NCBI RefSeq assembly: GCF_025399895.1
Contig: NZ_JAODUA010000008.1
Span: 1 to 64,000 of the forward strand
Origin: Streptomyces sp. ASQP_92
Lineage (GTDB): Bacteria > Actinomycetota > Actinomycetes > Streptomycetales > Streptomycetaceae
Length of the DNA: 64,000 nt
Direction of reading: 5' to 3'
The notes beneath the pieces were generated by a model. It did no database searches. It had not been told where the DNA came from and saw only the letters and a list, made by a program, of their open reading frames with translations. This document shows, piece by piece, positions 42,141-50,779 of this stretch (positions within the stretch are counted from its first letter, which is position 1; every line of letters begins with the position of its first letter). Both the position numbers and the translations under genes were made by a program.

Positions 42141-42692
42141 TCACCCCGTCGAGGCGAACAGCACCCTCTCCACACCCCCATACGTCCCCCCGAACTCCGC
42201 AAGCACCTCCCCCACCACCCCCGGCCCCGCCGCCACCGCGAGCAGCAGGTGCTCGTCCCCGATGTGCTTCTGCTTGTGTGCCAGGGCGATGCGCAACGCC
42301 TTCTCCAGGACCTTCTTCGCCTCCTTCGTGAAGGAGGGCCGGCCCGAGGGCCACGCCTTGCCCCGGGGGGCGTCGGCCAGCGCGCCGTGGCCATGGGTCT
42401 GTTCCACCTTCGTGACGATCTCCTCGACGGAGATGCCGAGTTCGGACAGGGCCGCCGTGTCCGCCTTGGACAGGCCGCCCCGCCGCCGCGCGGCGGCCAA
42501 GGCCTCGACCACCTCGCCGCGGCGAGCGGTGACCCCGAGGGACGCGAGCGCGAAGGCCGCCTTGGTGCCCTCGCGGTCGAGCAGGGCCAGGAGCAGGTGT
42601 TCCTCGGTCACCACCGGGGACCCGGCCCGCGAGGCGTGCTCGACCGCACCCGTCACGACACCACGCGCGTCCACCGTGAATCGCTCGAACAT
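42141..42692 (-). CDS. Clp N-terminal domain protein
   Basis: This 183-aa protein has two Clp-N repeats as in the N-domain of ClpA/ClpC: FERFTVDARGVVTGAVEHASRAGSPVVTEEHLLLALL and FTKEAKKVLEKALRIALAHKQKHIGDEHLLLAV. There is no AAA+ domain, so it cannot unfold proteins alone. It may act as an adaptor, decoy or ligand-binding subunit. The ATG overlaps the TGA of the HTH gene by one base and has GGAGGAA upstream. Confidence 0.88.
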   Translation of the reverse strand: MFERFTVDARGVVTGAVEHASRAGSPVVTEEHLLLALLDREGTKAAFALASLGVTARRGEVVEALAAARRRGGLSKADTAALSELGISVEEIVTKVEQTHGHGALADAPRGKAWPSGRPSFTKEAKKVLEKALRIALAHKQKHIGDEHLLLAVAAGPGVVGEVLAEFGGTYGGVERVLFASTG

Positions 42693-42901
42693 CAATTCCT
42701 CCCGTGCTTCTTGTGGACGGCCTGACGGCTGATCCCCAGCTCGGTGGCGATCTCCTGCCATGACCAGCCCTGATTGCGGGCGCTTCGTACCTGTACGGAT
42801 TCGAGCTGTTCAAGGAGTCGGCGCAGCGCGGCGACGGCTCGCAGCCCGATCCTGGGGTCGCGATCGCCGGCTCGTGCGGCGAGATCGGTGGCCTCGGTCA
42901 T
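42692..42901 (-). CDS. Small HTH regulator
   Basis: This 69-aa protein has a helix-turn-helix at the C-terminus (WSWQEIATELGISRQAVHKKHGRN), preceded by a leucine-rich helix (LRAVAALRRLLEQLESVQV) that could dimerise. It is translationally coupled to the Clp-N gene. Two perfect 18-bp operators lie just upstream, so it is probably autoregulated. The start is uncertain: the ATG at 42901 has no ribosome site in range, and a TTG at 42910 is another option. Confidence 0.8.
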   Translation of the reverse strand: MTEATDLAARAGDRDPRIGLRAVAALRRLLEQLESVQVRSARNQGWSWQEIATELGISRQAVHKKHGRN

Positions 42902-42904
42902 GCG

Positions 42905-42922
42905 TGTCAACTTACGTTGACA
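42905..42922. promoter_or_regulatory. Operator 1 of the HTH/Clp-N operon
   Basis: TGTCAAC-TTAC-GTTGACA has perfect 7-bp arms. It begins 4 bp upstream of the HTH start codon. Confidence 0.8.
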
Positions 42923-42931
42923 TGACCCTCC

Positions 42932-42949
42932 TGTCAACCAACGTTGACA
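42932..42949. promoter_or_regulatory. Operator 2 of the HTH/Clp-N operon
   Basis: TGTCAAC-CAAC-GTTGACA has the same 7-bp arms as operator 1 and lies 27 bp away. TTGACA inside the arms can serve as a -35 box. Confidence 0.8.
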
Positions 42950-43039
42950 AGGGCGGGGCAAAGGTTCCCAAGCGAAAGGCCGCGGCCCCGCGTCTTCGTA
43001 CACGCGGGGCCGCGGCCACGGAACTTCGGGGAACCGGTC

Positions 43040-44005
43040 TCAGCCCGTGGTGAGGACCACCTTCCCGAACACGTCCCCCGCCGCCACCTTCTCGAAGCCC
43101 TCCCGCGCCCGGTCCAGCGGGAGCACCTCGTCGATCACGGGGCGTACTCCCGTCGCCGAGCAGAAGGCCAGCAGGTCCTCCAGCTCGTCCTTGGTGCCCA
43201 TCGTCGAGCCGACGACCTTGAGTTCGAGGAAGAAGATGCGGGTCAGTTCGGCGTGCGCGGGGCGGTCGCCACTGGTGGCGCCCGAGATGACCAGAGTGCC
43301 GCCGGGGCGCAGCGACTTGACCGAGTGGGACCAGGTCGCGGCCCCCACCGTCTCGATCACCGCGTCCACGCGCTGCGGCAGCCGCGCACCGGACTCGTAC
43401 GCCTCGACCGCGCCCAGCTCCACGGCCCGCTTGCGCTTGTTCTCGTCGCGGCTGGTGGCGAAGACCCGCAGGCCCGCGGCCTTGCCCAGCACGATCGCGG
43501 CCGTGGCGACGCCGCCGCCCGCCCCCTGCACCAGGACCGAATCCCCGGGCCGGACACCGGCGTTGGTGAACAGCATCCGGTACGCCGTCAGCCACGCGGT
43601 CGGCAGACAGGCGGCCTCCGCGAAGCTCAGCCCCTTCGGCTTGGGCAGGACGTTCCAGGTCGGCACGGTGACCTGCTCGGCGAAGGTGCCCTGGTACTTC
43701 TCGGTGAGGATCGAGCGGCCCTCGGTGGGGCCGACTCCGTGGCCGCTCTGGCCGATCACCGAGTGCAGGACGACCTCGTTGCCGTCCTGGTCGACTCCGG
43801 CCGCGTCGCAGCCGAGGATCATCGGCAGCTTGTCCCCGCTGAGGCCGACCCCGCGCAGCGACCAGACGTCGTGGTGGTTGAGGGAGGCGGCCCGTACGTC
43901 GATCAGGCTCCAGCCGGGGCGTACCTCGGGGGCCGGGCGCTCCCCCAACTCAAGGCCGCTGAGCGGCTGGTCACGGTCGATGCGGGCGGCGTATGCGGCG
44001 AACAT
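43040..44005 (-). CDS. Zinc-type alcohol dehydrogenase/quinone oxidoreductase family protein
   Basis: This 321-aa medium-chain dehydrogenase has the GroES-like N-domain (RAASLNHHDVWSLRGV, LGCDAAGVD) and an NAD(P) Rossmann domain with VLVQGAGGGVATAAIVLGKAAG and VFATSRDENKRKRAVELGA. The catalytic-zinc cysteine ligand of alcohol dehydrogenases appears absent, so it may be a quinone/enone-reductase-like member. The start at 44005 has an AGGGCC upstream. It is followed on the same strand by the HTH operon and preceded by the malic enzyme gene, separated by a hairpin. Confidence 0.88.
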   Translation of the reverse strand: MFAAYAARIDRDQPLSGLELGERPAPEVRPGWSLIDVRAASLNHHDVWSLRGVGLSGDKLPMILGCDAAGVDQDGNEVVLHSVIGQSGHGVGPTEGRSILTEKYQGTFAEQVTVPTWNVLPKPKGLSFAEAACLPTAWLTAYRMLFTNAGVRPGDSVLVQGAGGGVATAAIVLGKAAGLRVFATSRDENKRKRAVELGAVEAYESGARLPQRVDAVIETVGAATWSHSVKSLRPGGTLVISGATSGDRPAHAELTRIFFLELKVVGSTMGTKDELEDLLAFCSATGVRPVIDEVLPLDRAREGFEKVAAGDVFGKVVLTTG

Positions 44006-44106
44006 GGCCCTGACCCTAGGGTGCGCGGCCCGGCCGCCGGAACCTCCCACGGCTGTGACGCCCCGCACGCCGCGGTGGCACGAGGAACCCCCGCCCCGAA
44101 AACAGC

Positions 44107-44140
44107 CGTGCCGGGCTCCCCGCAAGGGAAGCCCGGCACG
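44107..44140 (-). terminator. Hairpin between malic enzyme and dehydrogenase genes
   Basis: CGTGCCGGGCT (44107-44117) pairs perfectly with AGCCCGGCACG (44130-44140), with CCC/GGG pairs inside. It probably ends the malic enzyme transcript. Confidence 0.7.
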
Positions 44141-44141
44141 T

Positions 44142-44169
44142 CCGGCTACCGGCTACCGGCTACCGGCGG
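44142..44169. repeat. Short 7-bp tandem repeat, CCGGCTA x3
   Basis: CCGGCTA occurs three times in tandem, followed by CCGGCGG. It is placed between the terminator hairpin and the malic enzyme stop codon, so it is non-coding. Confidence 0.8.
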
Positions 44170-44180
44170 AACCCGTACCG

Positions 44181-45398
44181 CTACCGCCGCGCCACACCCT
44201 CGGCGCGGGCCGCGGCCGCCACCGCCGCCGTGACCGCGGGGGCGACCCGCTCGTCGAACGGGGACGGGATGACGTAGTCCGCGGCGAGCTGGTCGCCCAC
44301 GACGTCGGCCAGCGCGTTCGCCGCGGCGATCTTCATGCCCTCGGTGATCCGGGAGGCCCGGACCTGGAGGGCGCCCGCGAAGATGCCGGGGAAGGCGAGG
44401 ACGTTGTTGATCTGGTTCGGGTAGTCCGAGCGACCCGTGGCCACGACCGAGGCGTACTTGTGCGCGATGTCGGGGTGCACCTCGGGGTTCGGGTTGGCCA
44501 TCGCGAAGACGAAGGCGCCCGGCGCCATGGAGGCGACCGCGGGCTCGGGGACCGTACCGCCGGAGACGCCGATGAAGACGTCGGCGCCGGCCAGCGCCGT
44601 CTCCAGGGAGCCGCTCAGGCCCGCCTTGTTGGTGAGCTCGGCGAGCTCGCGCTTGACGTCCGTGAGGTCGGTGCGGTCGCTGCTGACGATGCCCTTGCGG
44701 TCCGCGACCGCCACATCACCGAGGCCCGCTTCGAGCAGGAACTTGGCGATGGCGACACCGGCCGCGCCGGCGCCGGAGATCACCGCGCGCAGATCGCCGA
44801 GGGTGCGTCCGGTGAGCTTCGCCGCGTTGCGCAGGGCGGCCAGGGTGACGACGGCCGTGCCGTGCTGGTCGTCGTGGAAGACCGGGATGTCCAGGGCCTC
44901 CTGGAGCCGGCGCTCGATCTCGAAGCAGCGGGGGGCGGAGATGTCCTCCAGGTTCACCCCACCGAAGGACGGGGCGAGCCGGACCACGGTCTCGATGATC
45001 TCGTCCGTGTCCGTGGTCGCGAGCGCGATCGGAACCGCGTCGACGCCGCCGAACTGCTTGAAGAGGATCGCCTTGCCCTCCATGACCGGGAGGGACGCCT
45101 CCGGGCCGATGTCACCGAGCCCGAGCACCGCGGTGCCGTCCGTCACGACGGCGACGACCTGCGACTTCCAGGTGTAGTCGTGGACCAGCTCCGGGTTCTC
45201 CGCGATCGCGCTGCACACCTTGGCGACGCCCGGCGTGTAGGCGAGGGACAGGTCGTCCTTGTCGCGGATCGGCACGGTGGCCTGCACGGCCATCTTGCCG
45301 CCGCGGTGGAGCGCGAAGGCCGGATCGAAGGCGTCGACGGAATCTCCGTAGGCCTCCGGGCTGCTGTCGCTGCGAGGATTGACGATCTCCGCTGCCAT
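44181..45398 (-). CDS. NAD(P)-dependent malic enzyme
   Basis: This 405-aa enzyme decarboxylates malate to pyruvate with reduction of NAD or NADP. The N-terminal malic domain has SLAYTPGVAKVC, DGTAVLGLGDIGP and MEGKAILFKQFGGVDAVPI (with the catalytic lysine). The NAD domain has DLRAVISGAGAAGVAIAKFLL, and the metal/substrate region is VNLEDISAPRCFEIE. The short form lacks a phosphotransacetylase domain. AAGGGG lies 9 nt before the ATG. Cofactor preference cannot be read reliably. It links TCA flux (kgd is nearby) to pyruvate. Confidence 0.92.
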   Translation of the reverse strand: MAAEIVNPRSDSSPEAYGDSVDAFDPAFALHRGGKMAVQATVPIRDKDDLSLAYTPGVAKVCSAIAENPELVHDYTWKSQVVAVVTDGTAVLGLGDIGPEASLPVMEGKAILFKQFGGVDAVPIALATTDTDEIIETVVRLAPSFGGVNLEDISAPRCFEIERRLQEALDIPVFHDDQHGTAVVTLAALRNAAKLTGRTLGDLRAVISGAGAAGVAIAKFLLEAGLGDVAVADRKGIVSSDRTDLTDVKRELAELTNKAGLSGSLETALAGADVFIGVSGGTVPEPAVASMAPGAFVFAMANPNPEVHPDIAHKYASVVATGRSDYPNQINNVLAFPGIFAGALQVRASRITEGMKIAAANALADVVGDQLAADYVIPSPFDERVAPAVTAAVAAAARAEGVARR

Positions 45399-46013
45399 GT
45401 TGTTGTACCCCTTAAGTCTTCATCAGTTGAGGGTGGCCACTCCTTGTTGAGGAGGGGTGGGCGGACCCGCGTACGTGCCCCGCTGAGGGCGGTTGGCCCG
45501 CCCCGCGGGGAGGAGGTACGTACGCGCGGGCGCGCCGCACACGCGCCCTGAGCCCCGGATGAGGGGTGTAAGGATCCTTCTTACCGGACAGTGACGTCCG
45601 CCGACGAGTCCATATTGGCCCAGCGCCGACGCTCCGTCGCAAGCGGCCTCCGTACCGTGACACGACTCTTGGCGTGATGTCACGACACTTCCGATACGCG
45701 GCGTGAAACGTGTCCACAACGCGAGATGAACCGGAGATTTTCCGGCCGCCGGGGGCGGTTCCCGCACATGGTCCGGCCCGTGGGGCCTTGGTATCTCGGC
45801 CTGTCGGGTTCGGGGGGTGACCCGTTATCCGATTTTGACATGGCTGCGACGCCGATTTCCGAGGTCCGAATGGCAAGATGCGACTTCACACGCGGTTCAC
45901 ACCGCGGTCGCGACACCCGAGGATGCGTGCACGACCACCGCCAGGACCTGTGCGTTCGTCGCCGCACGCACTCCATGGCCACTCCACTCAACATCTGCCG
46001 GAGGAACCCGACC
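45399..46013. other. Divergent region between malic enzyme and ABC transporter genes
   Basis: This 615-bp stretch has no gene I can support. A palindromic cluster GTAAGGATCCTTCTTAC lies at 45568-45584. A TTGACA box at 45835-45840 faces the ABC genes with no convincing -10 at standard spacing. Frames across it are antisense or out-of-codon-bias. Confidence 0.6.
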
Positions 46014-46976
46014 ATGACCGCAAGCACCACCCGCCGTACGACCGCCTCCAAGTCCCGGATTGCCGCGGTCGGCGCGATCGCGGTCGCGGGCGCCCTGCTG
46101 GTCACCGGCTGCGGTGACCAGACCAAGAAGGGCTCCGCCCCCGAGTCCTCGGGCGGCGCCTCGAAGTCCGCCCCGCTCTTCTCCAAGCTCCCCGCGAACA
46201 TCCAGAAGGCCGGCGTCATCAAGATCGGTACGGACGCCACGTACGCCCCCATGGAGTTCAAGGAGGGCGAGAAGATCGTCGGCATCGACCCCGACATCGC
46301 CGCGGCCCTCGGCAAGCAGCTCGGTGTGAAGTTCGAGTTCACCAGCGGCACCTTCGACACCCTGCTCGGCGCGCTGCCGACCGGCCGCTACGACGCGGTC
46401 ATGTCCTCGGTGAGCGACACCAAGGCCCGCCAGCAGGGCCTTGACAAGGACGGCAAGAAGACCGGTACGGGCGTCGACTTCGTCGACTACTACACCGCGA
46501 GCACCGGCATCCTGGTCAAGAAGGGCAACCCGGAGGGCATCAAGTCCACCGAGGACCTGTGCGGCAAGAAGATCGCCGTGCAGCGCGGCACCACCTACGA
46601 GCAGGCCGCCAAGGACCTCGCCGCCAAGTGCAAGACGGACGGCAAGGGCGAGCTGGCCTTCGAGCCGTACGCCACCGACGCCGAGGCGCAGACCCGTGTC
46701 AAGGCCGGCGGCGCGGTGGCCGACCTGAACGACTCCCCGGTGGCCGCGTACATCGCGAAGACCGCGGGCGGCGGCGCCGACTTCGAGGCGGTCGCCAACA
46801 AGTCGGACGCGGGCCCCTTCGGCATCGCGGTCGACAAGAAGAACACCCAGCTGCGGGACGCCCTCTCGGCGGCGCTGGACGCGATCATCGCGGACGGCAC
46901 CTACAAGACGGCCATCGACAAGTGGGGCGGCGCACAGGGCGCCGTCACCAAGGCAGCCATCAACGGCGGCTCCTGA
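46014..46976 (+). CDS. ABC transporter substrate-binding lipoprotein (polar amino acid type)
   Basis: This 320-aa protein has a lipoprotein signal (AVAGALLVTGC, C33) and a type-3 periplasmic-binding-protein fold: IKIGTDATYAPMEFKEG, then FDTLLGALPTGRYDAVMSSVSDT and GKKIAVQRGTTYEQ. These motifs are typical of glutamate, glutamine or cystine binding. It delivers ligand to the permease and ATPase encoded next. GGAGGAACCCGACC precedes the ATG. The exact ligand is not determined from sequence. Confidence 0.92.
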   Translation: MTASTTRRTTASKSRIAAVGAIAVAGALLVTGCGDQTKKGSAPESSGGASKSAPLFSKLPANIQKAGVIKIGTDATYAPMEFKEGEKIVGIDPDIAAALGKQLGVKFEFTSGTFDTLLGALPTGRYDAVMSSVSDTKARQQGLDKDGKKTGTGVDFVDYYTASTGILVKKGNPEGIKSTEDLCGKKIAVQRGTTYEQAAKDLAAKCKTDGKGELAFEPYATDAEAQTRVKAGGAVADLNDSPVAAYIAKTAGGGADFEAVANKSDAGPFGIAVDKKNTQLRDALSAALDAIIADGTYKTAIDKWGGAQGAVTKAAINGGS

Positions 46977-47003
46977 CCCGCGCACCACTGAAGGGCAGTC
47001 GCT

Positions 47004-47939
47004 GTGACTGACAAGCTCGACAAGACCCCCTCCGGCCCGGCGGACGCCGCGCCGGAGCAGGTCCCCCCGGACGTCATCCGGGCCATCCCGGTGCGCCACT
47101 ACGGCCGCTGGATCAGCGCCGTGGTCGTCGTCGCCGTGCTCGGCGCGCTCGGGTACGCGTTCGCCCAGGGCAATGTGCGCTGGGCCACCGTGACGGACAA
47201 GCTGTTCGACACCAGCATCCTGACCGGCCTGTGGCACACCGTGCTCATCAGCGTCGTCTCGATGGCCGTGGGTCTGATCCTCGGCGTGCTGTTCGCCGTG
47301 ATGCGGCTCTCGAAGAACCCGGTGACCAGCTCGGTCGCCTGGCTGTACATCTGGTTCTTCCGCGGCACCCCGGTCTATGTACAGCTCCTCATCTGGTTCA
47401 ACCTGGCGCTGATCTTCCCGATCCTGAACCTGGGGTTCTACAAGGACTACATGACCGCGGTCATGACTCCGTTCCTCGCCGCCCTGCTCGGCCTCGGCCT
47501 CAACGAGGGCGCGTACATGGCGGAGATCGTCCGGGCCGGCATCCAGTCGGTGGACGAGGGCCAGACCGAGGCCTCGCACGCGCTCGGCATGACGCAGATG
47601 CAGACCATGCGCCGCGTGGTGCTCCCCCAGTCGATGCGGGTGATCATCCCGCCGACGGGCAACGAGTTCATCAACATGCTCAAGACGTCGTCGCTCGTCG
47701 TCGCCGTCCAGTACCAGGATCTGCTGCGCAGCGCCCAGGACGTCGCCGCGACCTCGTTCGCGGTGATGGAGATGCTCTTCGTCGCCTCGATCTGGTACCT
47801 GGCTCTGACCAGTGTGTTCAGCGTCGGCCAGTACTACCTGGAGCGCCGATTCGCCCGCGGTTCGCTGCGCGCCCTGCCGCCCACGCCGCTGGAGCGCATC
47901 AAGTCGAACCTGCTCTCCCTCTCCCAGTGGCGGCGGTGA
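47004..47939 (+). CDS. Polar amino acid ABC transporter permease
   Basis: This 311-aa permease has an N-terminal cytoplasmic part, a first hydrophobic segment (ISAVVVVAVLGALGYAF), and a HisM/GlnP-type core of about five segments. The coupling motif is EAS-HALGMTQMQTMRRVVLPQSMRVIIPP (the EAA loop). A single permease gene suggests a homodimer. The GTG at 47004 follows AAGGGCAG. It lies between the binding protein and the ATPase, which starts 4 bp after it. Confidence 0.92.
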   Translation: MTDKLDKTPSGPADAAPEQVPPDVIRAIPVRHYGRWISAVVVVAVLGALGYAFAQGNVRWATVTDKLFDTSILTGLWHTVLISVVSMAVGLILGVLFAVMRLSKNPVTSSVAWLYIWFFRGTPVYVQLLIWFNLALIFPILNLGFYKDYMTAVMTPFLAALLGLGLNEGAYMAEIVRAGIQSVDEGQTEASHALGMTQMQTMRRVVLPQSMRVIIPPTGNEFINMLKTSSLVVAVQYQDLLRSAQDVAATSFAVMEMLFVASIWYLALTSVFSVGQYYLERRFARGSLRALPPTPLERIKSNLLSLSQWRR

Positions 47940-47943
47940 CCCC

Positions 47944-48711
47944 ATGACTGCACAACCGATGGTCAAGGCGGAGGGCGTCCACAAGTCGTTCGGCCCCGCC
48001 CACATCCTCAAGGGCATCGACCTGGAGGTGGCCGAGGGCGAGGTGTTCTGCCTCATCGGCCCCTCGGGTTCCGGGAAGTCGACCTTCCTGCGGTGCATCA
48101 ACCACCTGGAGCAGATCAACGCCGGGCGGCTCTACGTCGACGGCGATCTGGTCGGGTACCGCCAGAAGGGAGACAAGCTGTACGAGCTCAAGGACAGCGA
48201 AGTCGCCCTGAAGCGGCGGGACATCGGCATGGTCTTCCAGCGCTTCAACCTGTTCCCGCACATGACGGCCGTCGAGAACGTCATGGAGGCGCCGGTCCAG
48301 GTCAAGCGGGAGTCCAAGGCGGTGGCCCGTGAGCGGGCCCTGAAGCTGCTCGACCGGGTGGGCCTCGCCGACAAGGCGGGCAACTACCCCTCGCAGCTCT
48401 CCGGCGGCCAGCAGCAGCGCGTGGCGATCGCCCGTGCGCTTGCGATGCAGCCGAAGCTGATGCTCTTCGACGAGCCGACGTCCGCGCTCGACCCCGAGCT
48501 GGTGGGTGACGTCCTGGACGTCATGCGGGGTCTCGCCGAGGACGGCATGACGATGATCGTGGTCACCCACGAGATGGGCTTCGCGCGTGAGGTCGGCGAC
48601 TCGCTGGTCTTCATGGACGACGGCGTGGTGGTCGAAGCCGGCAACCCGCGCGACGTTCTGACGAACCCTCAGCACGACCGCACGAAGTCGTTCCTGTCGA
48701 AGGTGCTGTAA
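47944..48711 (+). CDS. Amino acid ABC transporter ATPase
   Basis: This 255-aa ATPase has Walker A GPSGSGKS, Q-loop MVFQRFNLFPHMT, signature LSGGQQQR, Walker B LMLFDEPTSALDPE, and the switch histidine in VTHEMGFAREV. This is the GlnQ/HisP polar amino acid class. It powers the import system encoded immediately upstream, and the strong terminator directly after it ends the operon. Confidence 0.95.
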   Translation: MTAQPMVKAEGVHKSFGPAHILKGIDLEVAEGEVFCLIGPSGSGKSTFLRCINHLEQINAGRLYVDGDLVGYRQKGDKLYELKDSEVALKRRDIGMVFQRFNLFPHMTAVENVMEAPVQVKRESKAVARERALKLLDRVGLADKAGNYPSQLSGGQQQRVAIARALAMQPKLMLFDEPTSALDPELVGDVLDVMRGLAEDGMTMIVVTHEMGFAREVGDSLVFMDDGVVVEAGNPRDVLTNPQHDRTKSFLSKVL

Positions 48712-48724
48712 CTCGCCCCGACGG

Positions 48725-48763
48725 AAGGGGGGTTACGGGCTCTGGCCTGTAACCCCCCTTTTT
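48725..48763 (+). terminator. Intrinsic terminator of the ABC operon
   Basis: AAGGGGGGTTAC (48725-48736) pairs with GTAACCCCCCTT (48749-48760) and the stem continues inward to a 4-nt loop. TTTTT follows, which is rare for Streptomyces. It separates the convergent methyltransferase gene. Confidence 0.92.
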
Positions 48764-48770
48764 CCATGGG

Positions 48771-49544
48771 CTACTTGAGGGCGAGGAGCAGGGTGTCGGA
48801 GGGCGAGGCCCATACCGGGCGGGCCTCGGCGAATCCGGCCGCGCGCAGCGCCTCGGCGTGCCAGCCCGCCGAGGGCATGTCGCCGTCGGCGTGCTCCCCG
48901 TAGATCTCGTACCGCCGGGCGGTGGGCTCGGCGAGGGCCGGGTCCTTCGCGGCCAGCGCCCACCACTGGGCCCAGTCGAGGGCGCCGTCGGCCTGGGCGC
49001 GGTCCATCCGGGCGTGGCGGTGGGCGCGTTCGGCCGCGTTGATGCGCGGGGTCGCGGGGTCGATCATGTGGTCGGCGTTCATGAACACACCGCCGTCGCG
49101 GACGAGTTCGGCGATCTGTCCGTACAGCGCGGCGAGCGGAGCGCTGTGCAGCCAGTGCAGGGCGGTCGCGGTGAGCACGGCGTCGTAGGAGTCGTACGGG
49201 AGCGACCGGGCCCAGTGCGGGTCCTTGAGGTCGGCCGTCACGAAGGTGACCCGGTCGTCCCCGGCGAAGGTGCCCTCGGCGATGGCGAGGAGCGCGGGGT
49301 CCAGATCCACCCCGGTGCTGACGGCGTCCGGGAACCTCTTGAGGAGCCGGTCCGTAATACTCCCCGTACCGCACGCGAGGTCGAGCACGCGCGGCGCGGG
49401 ACCGACGCAGGCCTCGACCATGTCGAGCATGATCCGGAAGCGCTCCTCCCGGTCCGGCATGTACCACTCCTGCTGGCGGTCCCAGCTGTCCTGCCAGCCC
49501 CGCCAGTCGGTGCTCGTCCCGGCTTCCGCCCCAGTCTCCGACAC
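48771..49544 (-). CDS. Class I SAM-dependent methyltransferase
   Basis: This 257-aa protein has motif I VLDLACGTGSITDRLL, the acidic residue in TGVDLDPALLAIAE, motif II VTFVTADLKDP and ALHWLHSAPLAALYGQIAELVRDGG, which is like trans-aconitate or UbiE-type methyltransferases. The acceptor is unknown. I use the GTG at 49544, since GGGAGGGAT lies upstream; a longer frame to 49583 is less likely. It converges on the ABC operon. Confidence 0.88.
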   Translation of the reverse strand: MSETGAEAGTSTDWRGWQDSWDRQQEWYMPDREERFRIMLDMVEACVGPAPRVLDLACGTGSITDRLLKRFPDAVSTGVDLDPALLAIAEGTFAGDDRVTFVTADLKDPHWARSLPYDSYDAVLTATALHWLHSAPLAALYGQIAELVRDGGVFMNADHMIDPATPRINAAERAHRHARMDRAQADGALDWAQWWALAAKDPALAEPTARRYEIYGEHADGDMPSAGWHAEALRAAGFAEARPVWASPSDTLLLALK

Positions 49545-49645
49545 CGTGATCCCTCCCAAGAAAGCCACCTGTAATACCCTCAAAGGGCATACAGCCGTTA
49601 CCTGCGAACACTCCAGACCCTAGACCGCCGCCGTAAGGACTACAA

Positions 49646-50260
49646 GTGGAACTGGCCTATTACTCGGACTATGCCGTGCGTCTGGTCAACACCGAGGAGC
49701 CGGCCCGCAACAAGGACGCCCTGACCTCGGTCGACGCGGTGCGCGAACTGTTCGGCGGCAACAAGTCGGCGGCCCGCCGGGCCACGGACGCGGATGTGAC
49801 GCGCTTCCGTTCGGTCCGGGCCCGGCTGCGGGCGGTCTTCGAGGCGGCCGACCGGGGCGAGGAGGTCCAGGCGGTGGACCTGCTCAACTCGCTGCTCCTC
49901 GAATTCCCCGTCAGCCCGCAGGTCTCGGGCCACGAGCACCGCGACGAGGACGACCGCCCCCTGTGGCACATGCACCTCGCCGACCACCCCTCGAACGCCA
50001 CGGCGGGCTACGCGGCGATCGCCTCCATGGGGCTCGCCTTCCACCTCACGGAGTACGGGGTCGACCGGCTCGGCCTGTGCCAGGCGGCGCCGTGCCGCAA
50101 CGCCTACCTGGACACCTCGACCAACCGCTCGCGCCGCTACTGCTCGGACCGCTGTGCGACCCGGGCCAATGTGGCCGCCTACCGGGCCCGCAAACGCCTG
50201 GAGACCGACCGGTCGGAGAGCACCGGCCGCACCGAGGAGAGCGCCCAGGACGCCACGTAG
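49646..50260 (+). CDS. CGNR zinc-finger protein
   Basis: This 204-aa protein has a C-terminal C4 zinc finger, LCQAAPCRNAYLDTSTNRSRRYCSDRC, spaced C-x4-C-x15-C-x3-C, followed by basic helical RANVAAYRARKR. The N-terminal ABATE-like domain (about 1-150) may bind a ligand. Family members are thought to be stress-linked regulators. The AAGGAC TACAA GTG at 49646 is a good start. The 3' end overlaps the convergent sodX gene by 82 bp. Confidence 0.85.
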   Translation: MELAYYSDYAVRLVNTEEPARNKDALTSVDAVRELFGGNKSAARRATDADVTRFRSVRARLRAVFEAADRGEEVQAVDLLNSLLLEFPVSPQVSGHEHRDEDDRPLWHMHLADHPSNATAGYAAIASMGLAFHLTEYGVDRLGLCQAAPCRNAYLDTSTNRSRRYCSDRCATRANVAAYRARKRLETDRSESTGRTEESAQDAT

Positions 50261-50604
50261 CCGAGGGTGCGCCGGCGTCCGGCCGTCATCGGCCGGAACC
50301 GTCCGCGCACCCGGCCGAGCACCAGGTCGAACGGCACCGTGCCGAACGCCCTGCTGTCCACGGCCTCGTCGTCGGTGTTGTCCCCGAGCACCCACCAGCC
50401 GCCCTCGCGCAGCTCCATCAGGCGCTTGACGATGAGCAGGTCCTGTTGCAGGGGGTGGCGCAGCACCGCCACGTCCCCGGCCCGCAACTCGGCCCCGTAG
50501 TGCACCAGTAGCTGGTCCCCGTGCAGCAGCGTGGGAACCATCGAGGTCCCCAGGACCTCGGCGATCCCCAACAGCGCGCTCGGCTCCCGCCCCTCATCCG
50601 TCAT
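50179..50604 (-). CDS. sodX: Ni-SOD maturation signal peptidase SodX
   Basis: This 141-aa S26-family protease removes the sodN propeptide. The catalytic serine is S21 in GTSMVPTL and the lysine is K60 in QQDLLIVKRL. LGDNTDDEAVDSRAFG is the later conserved block. Divergence from sodN with a 175-bp shared region supports this assignment. The C-terminal ~27 residues overlap the CGNR gene on the opposite strand and are basic, so they may be less constrained. Confidence 0.88.
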   Translation of the reverse strand: MTDEGREPSALLGIAEVLGTSMVPTLLHGDQLLVHYGAELRAGDVAVLRHPLQQDLLIVKRLMELREGGWWVLGDNTDDEAVDSRAFGTVPFDLVLGRVRGRFRPMTAGRRRTLGYVASWALSSVRPVLSDRSVSRRLRAR

Positions 50605-50779
50605 ACGTCACCCACCTCCCGGCCACCGGCACCCCGCCGCCACTCCCACGGTACGTTCCGCCACGGGTCCGAGGACGACCCTGGACTTTTGACCTAAGCC
50701 CATGGGGGCACCCGCGAAATCCCGTCTCTCACCGAGTAATGTCCCACCTGAGAAGACGATCACGAGGAAGGACAGCTCA

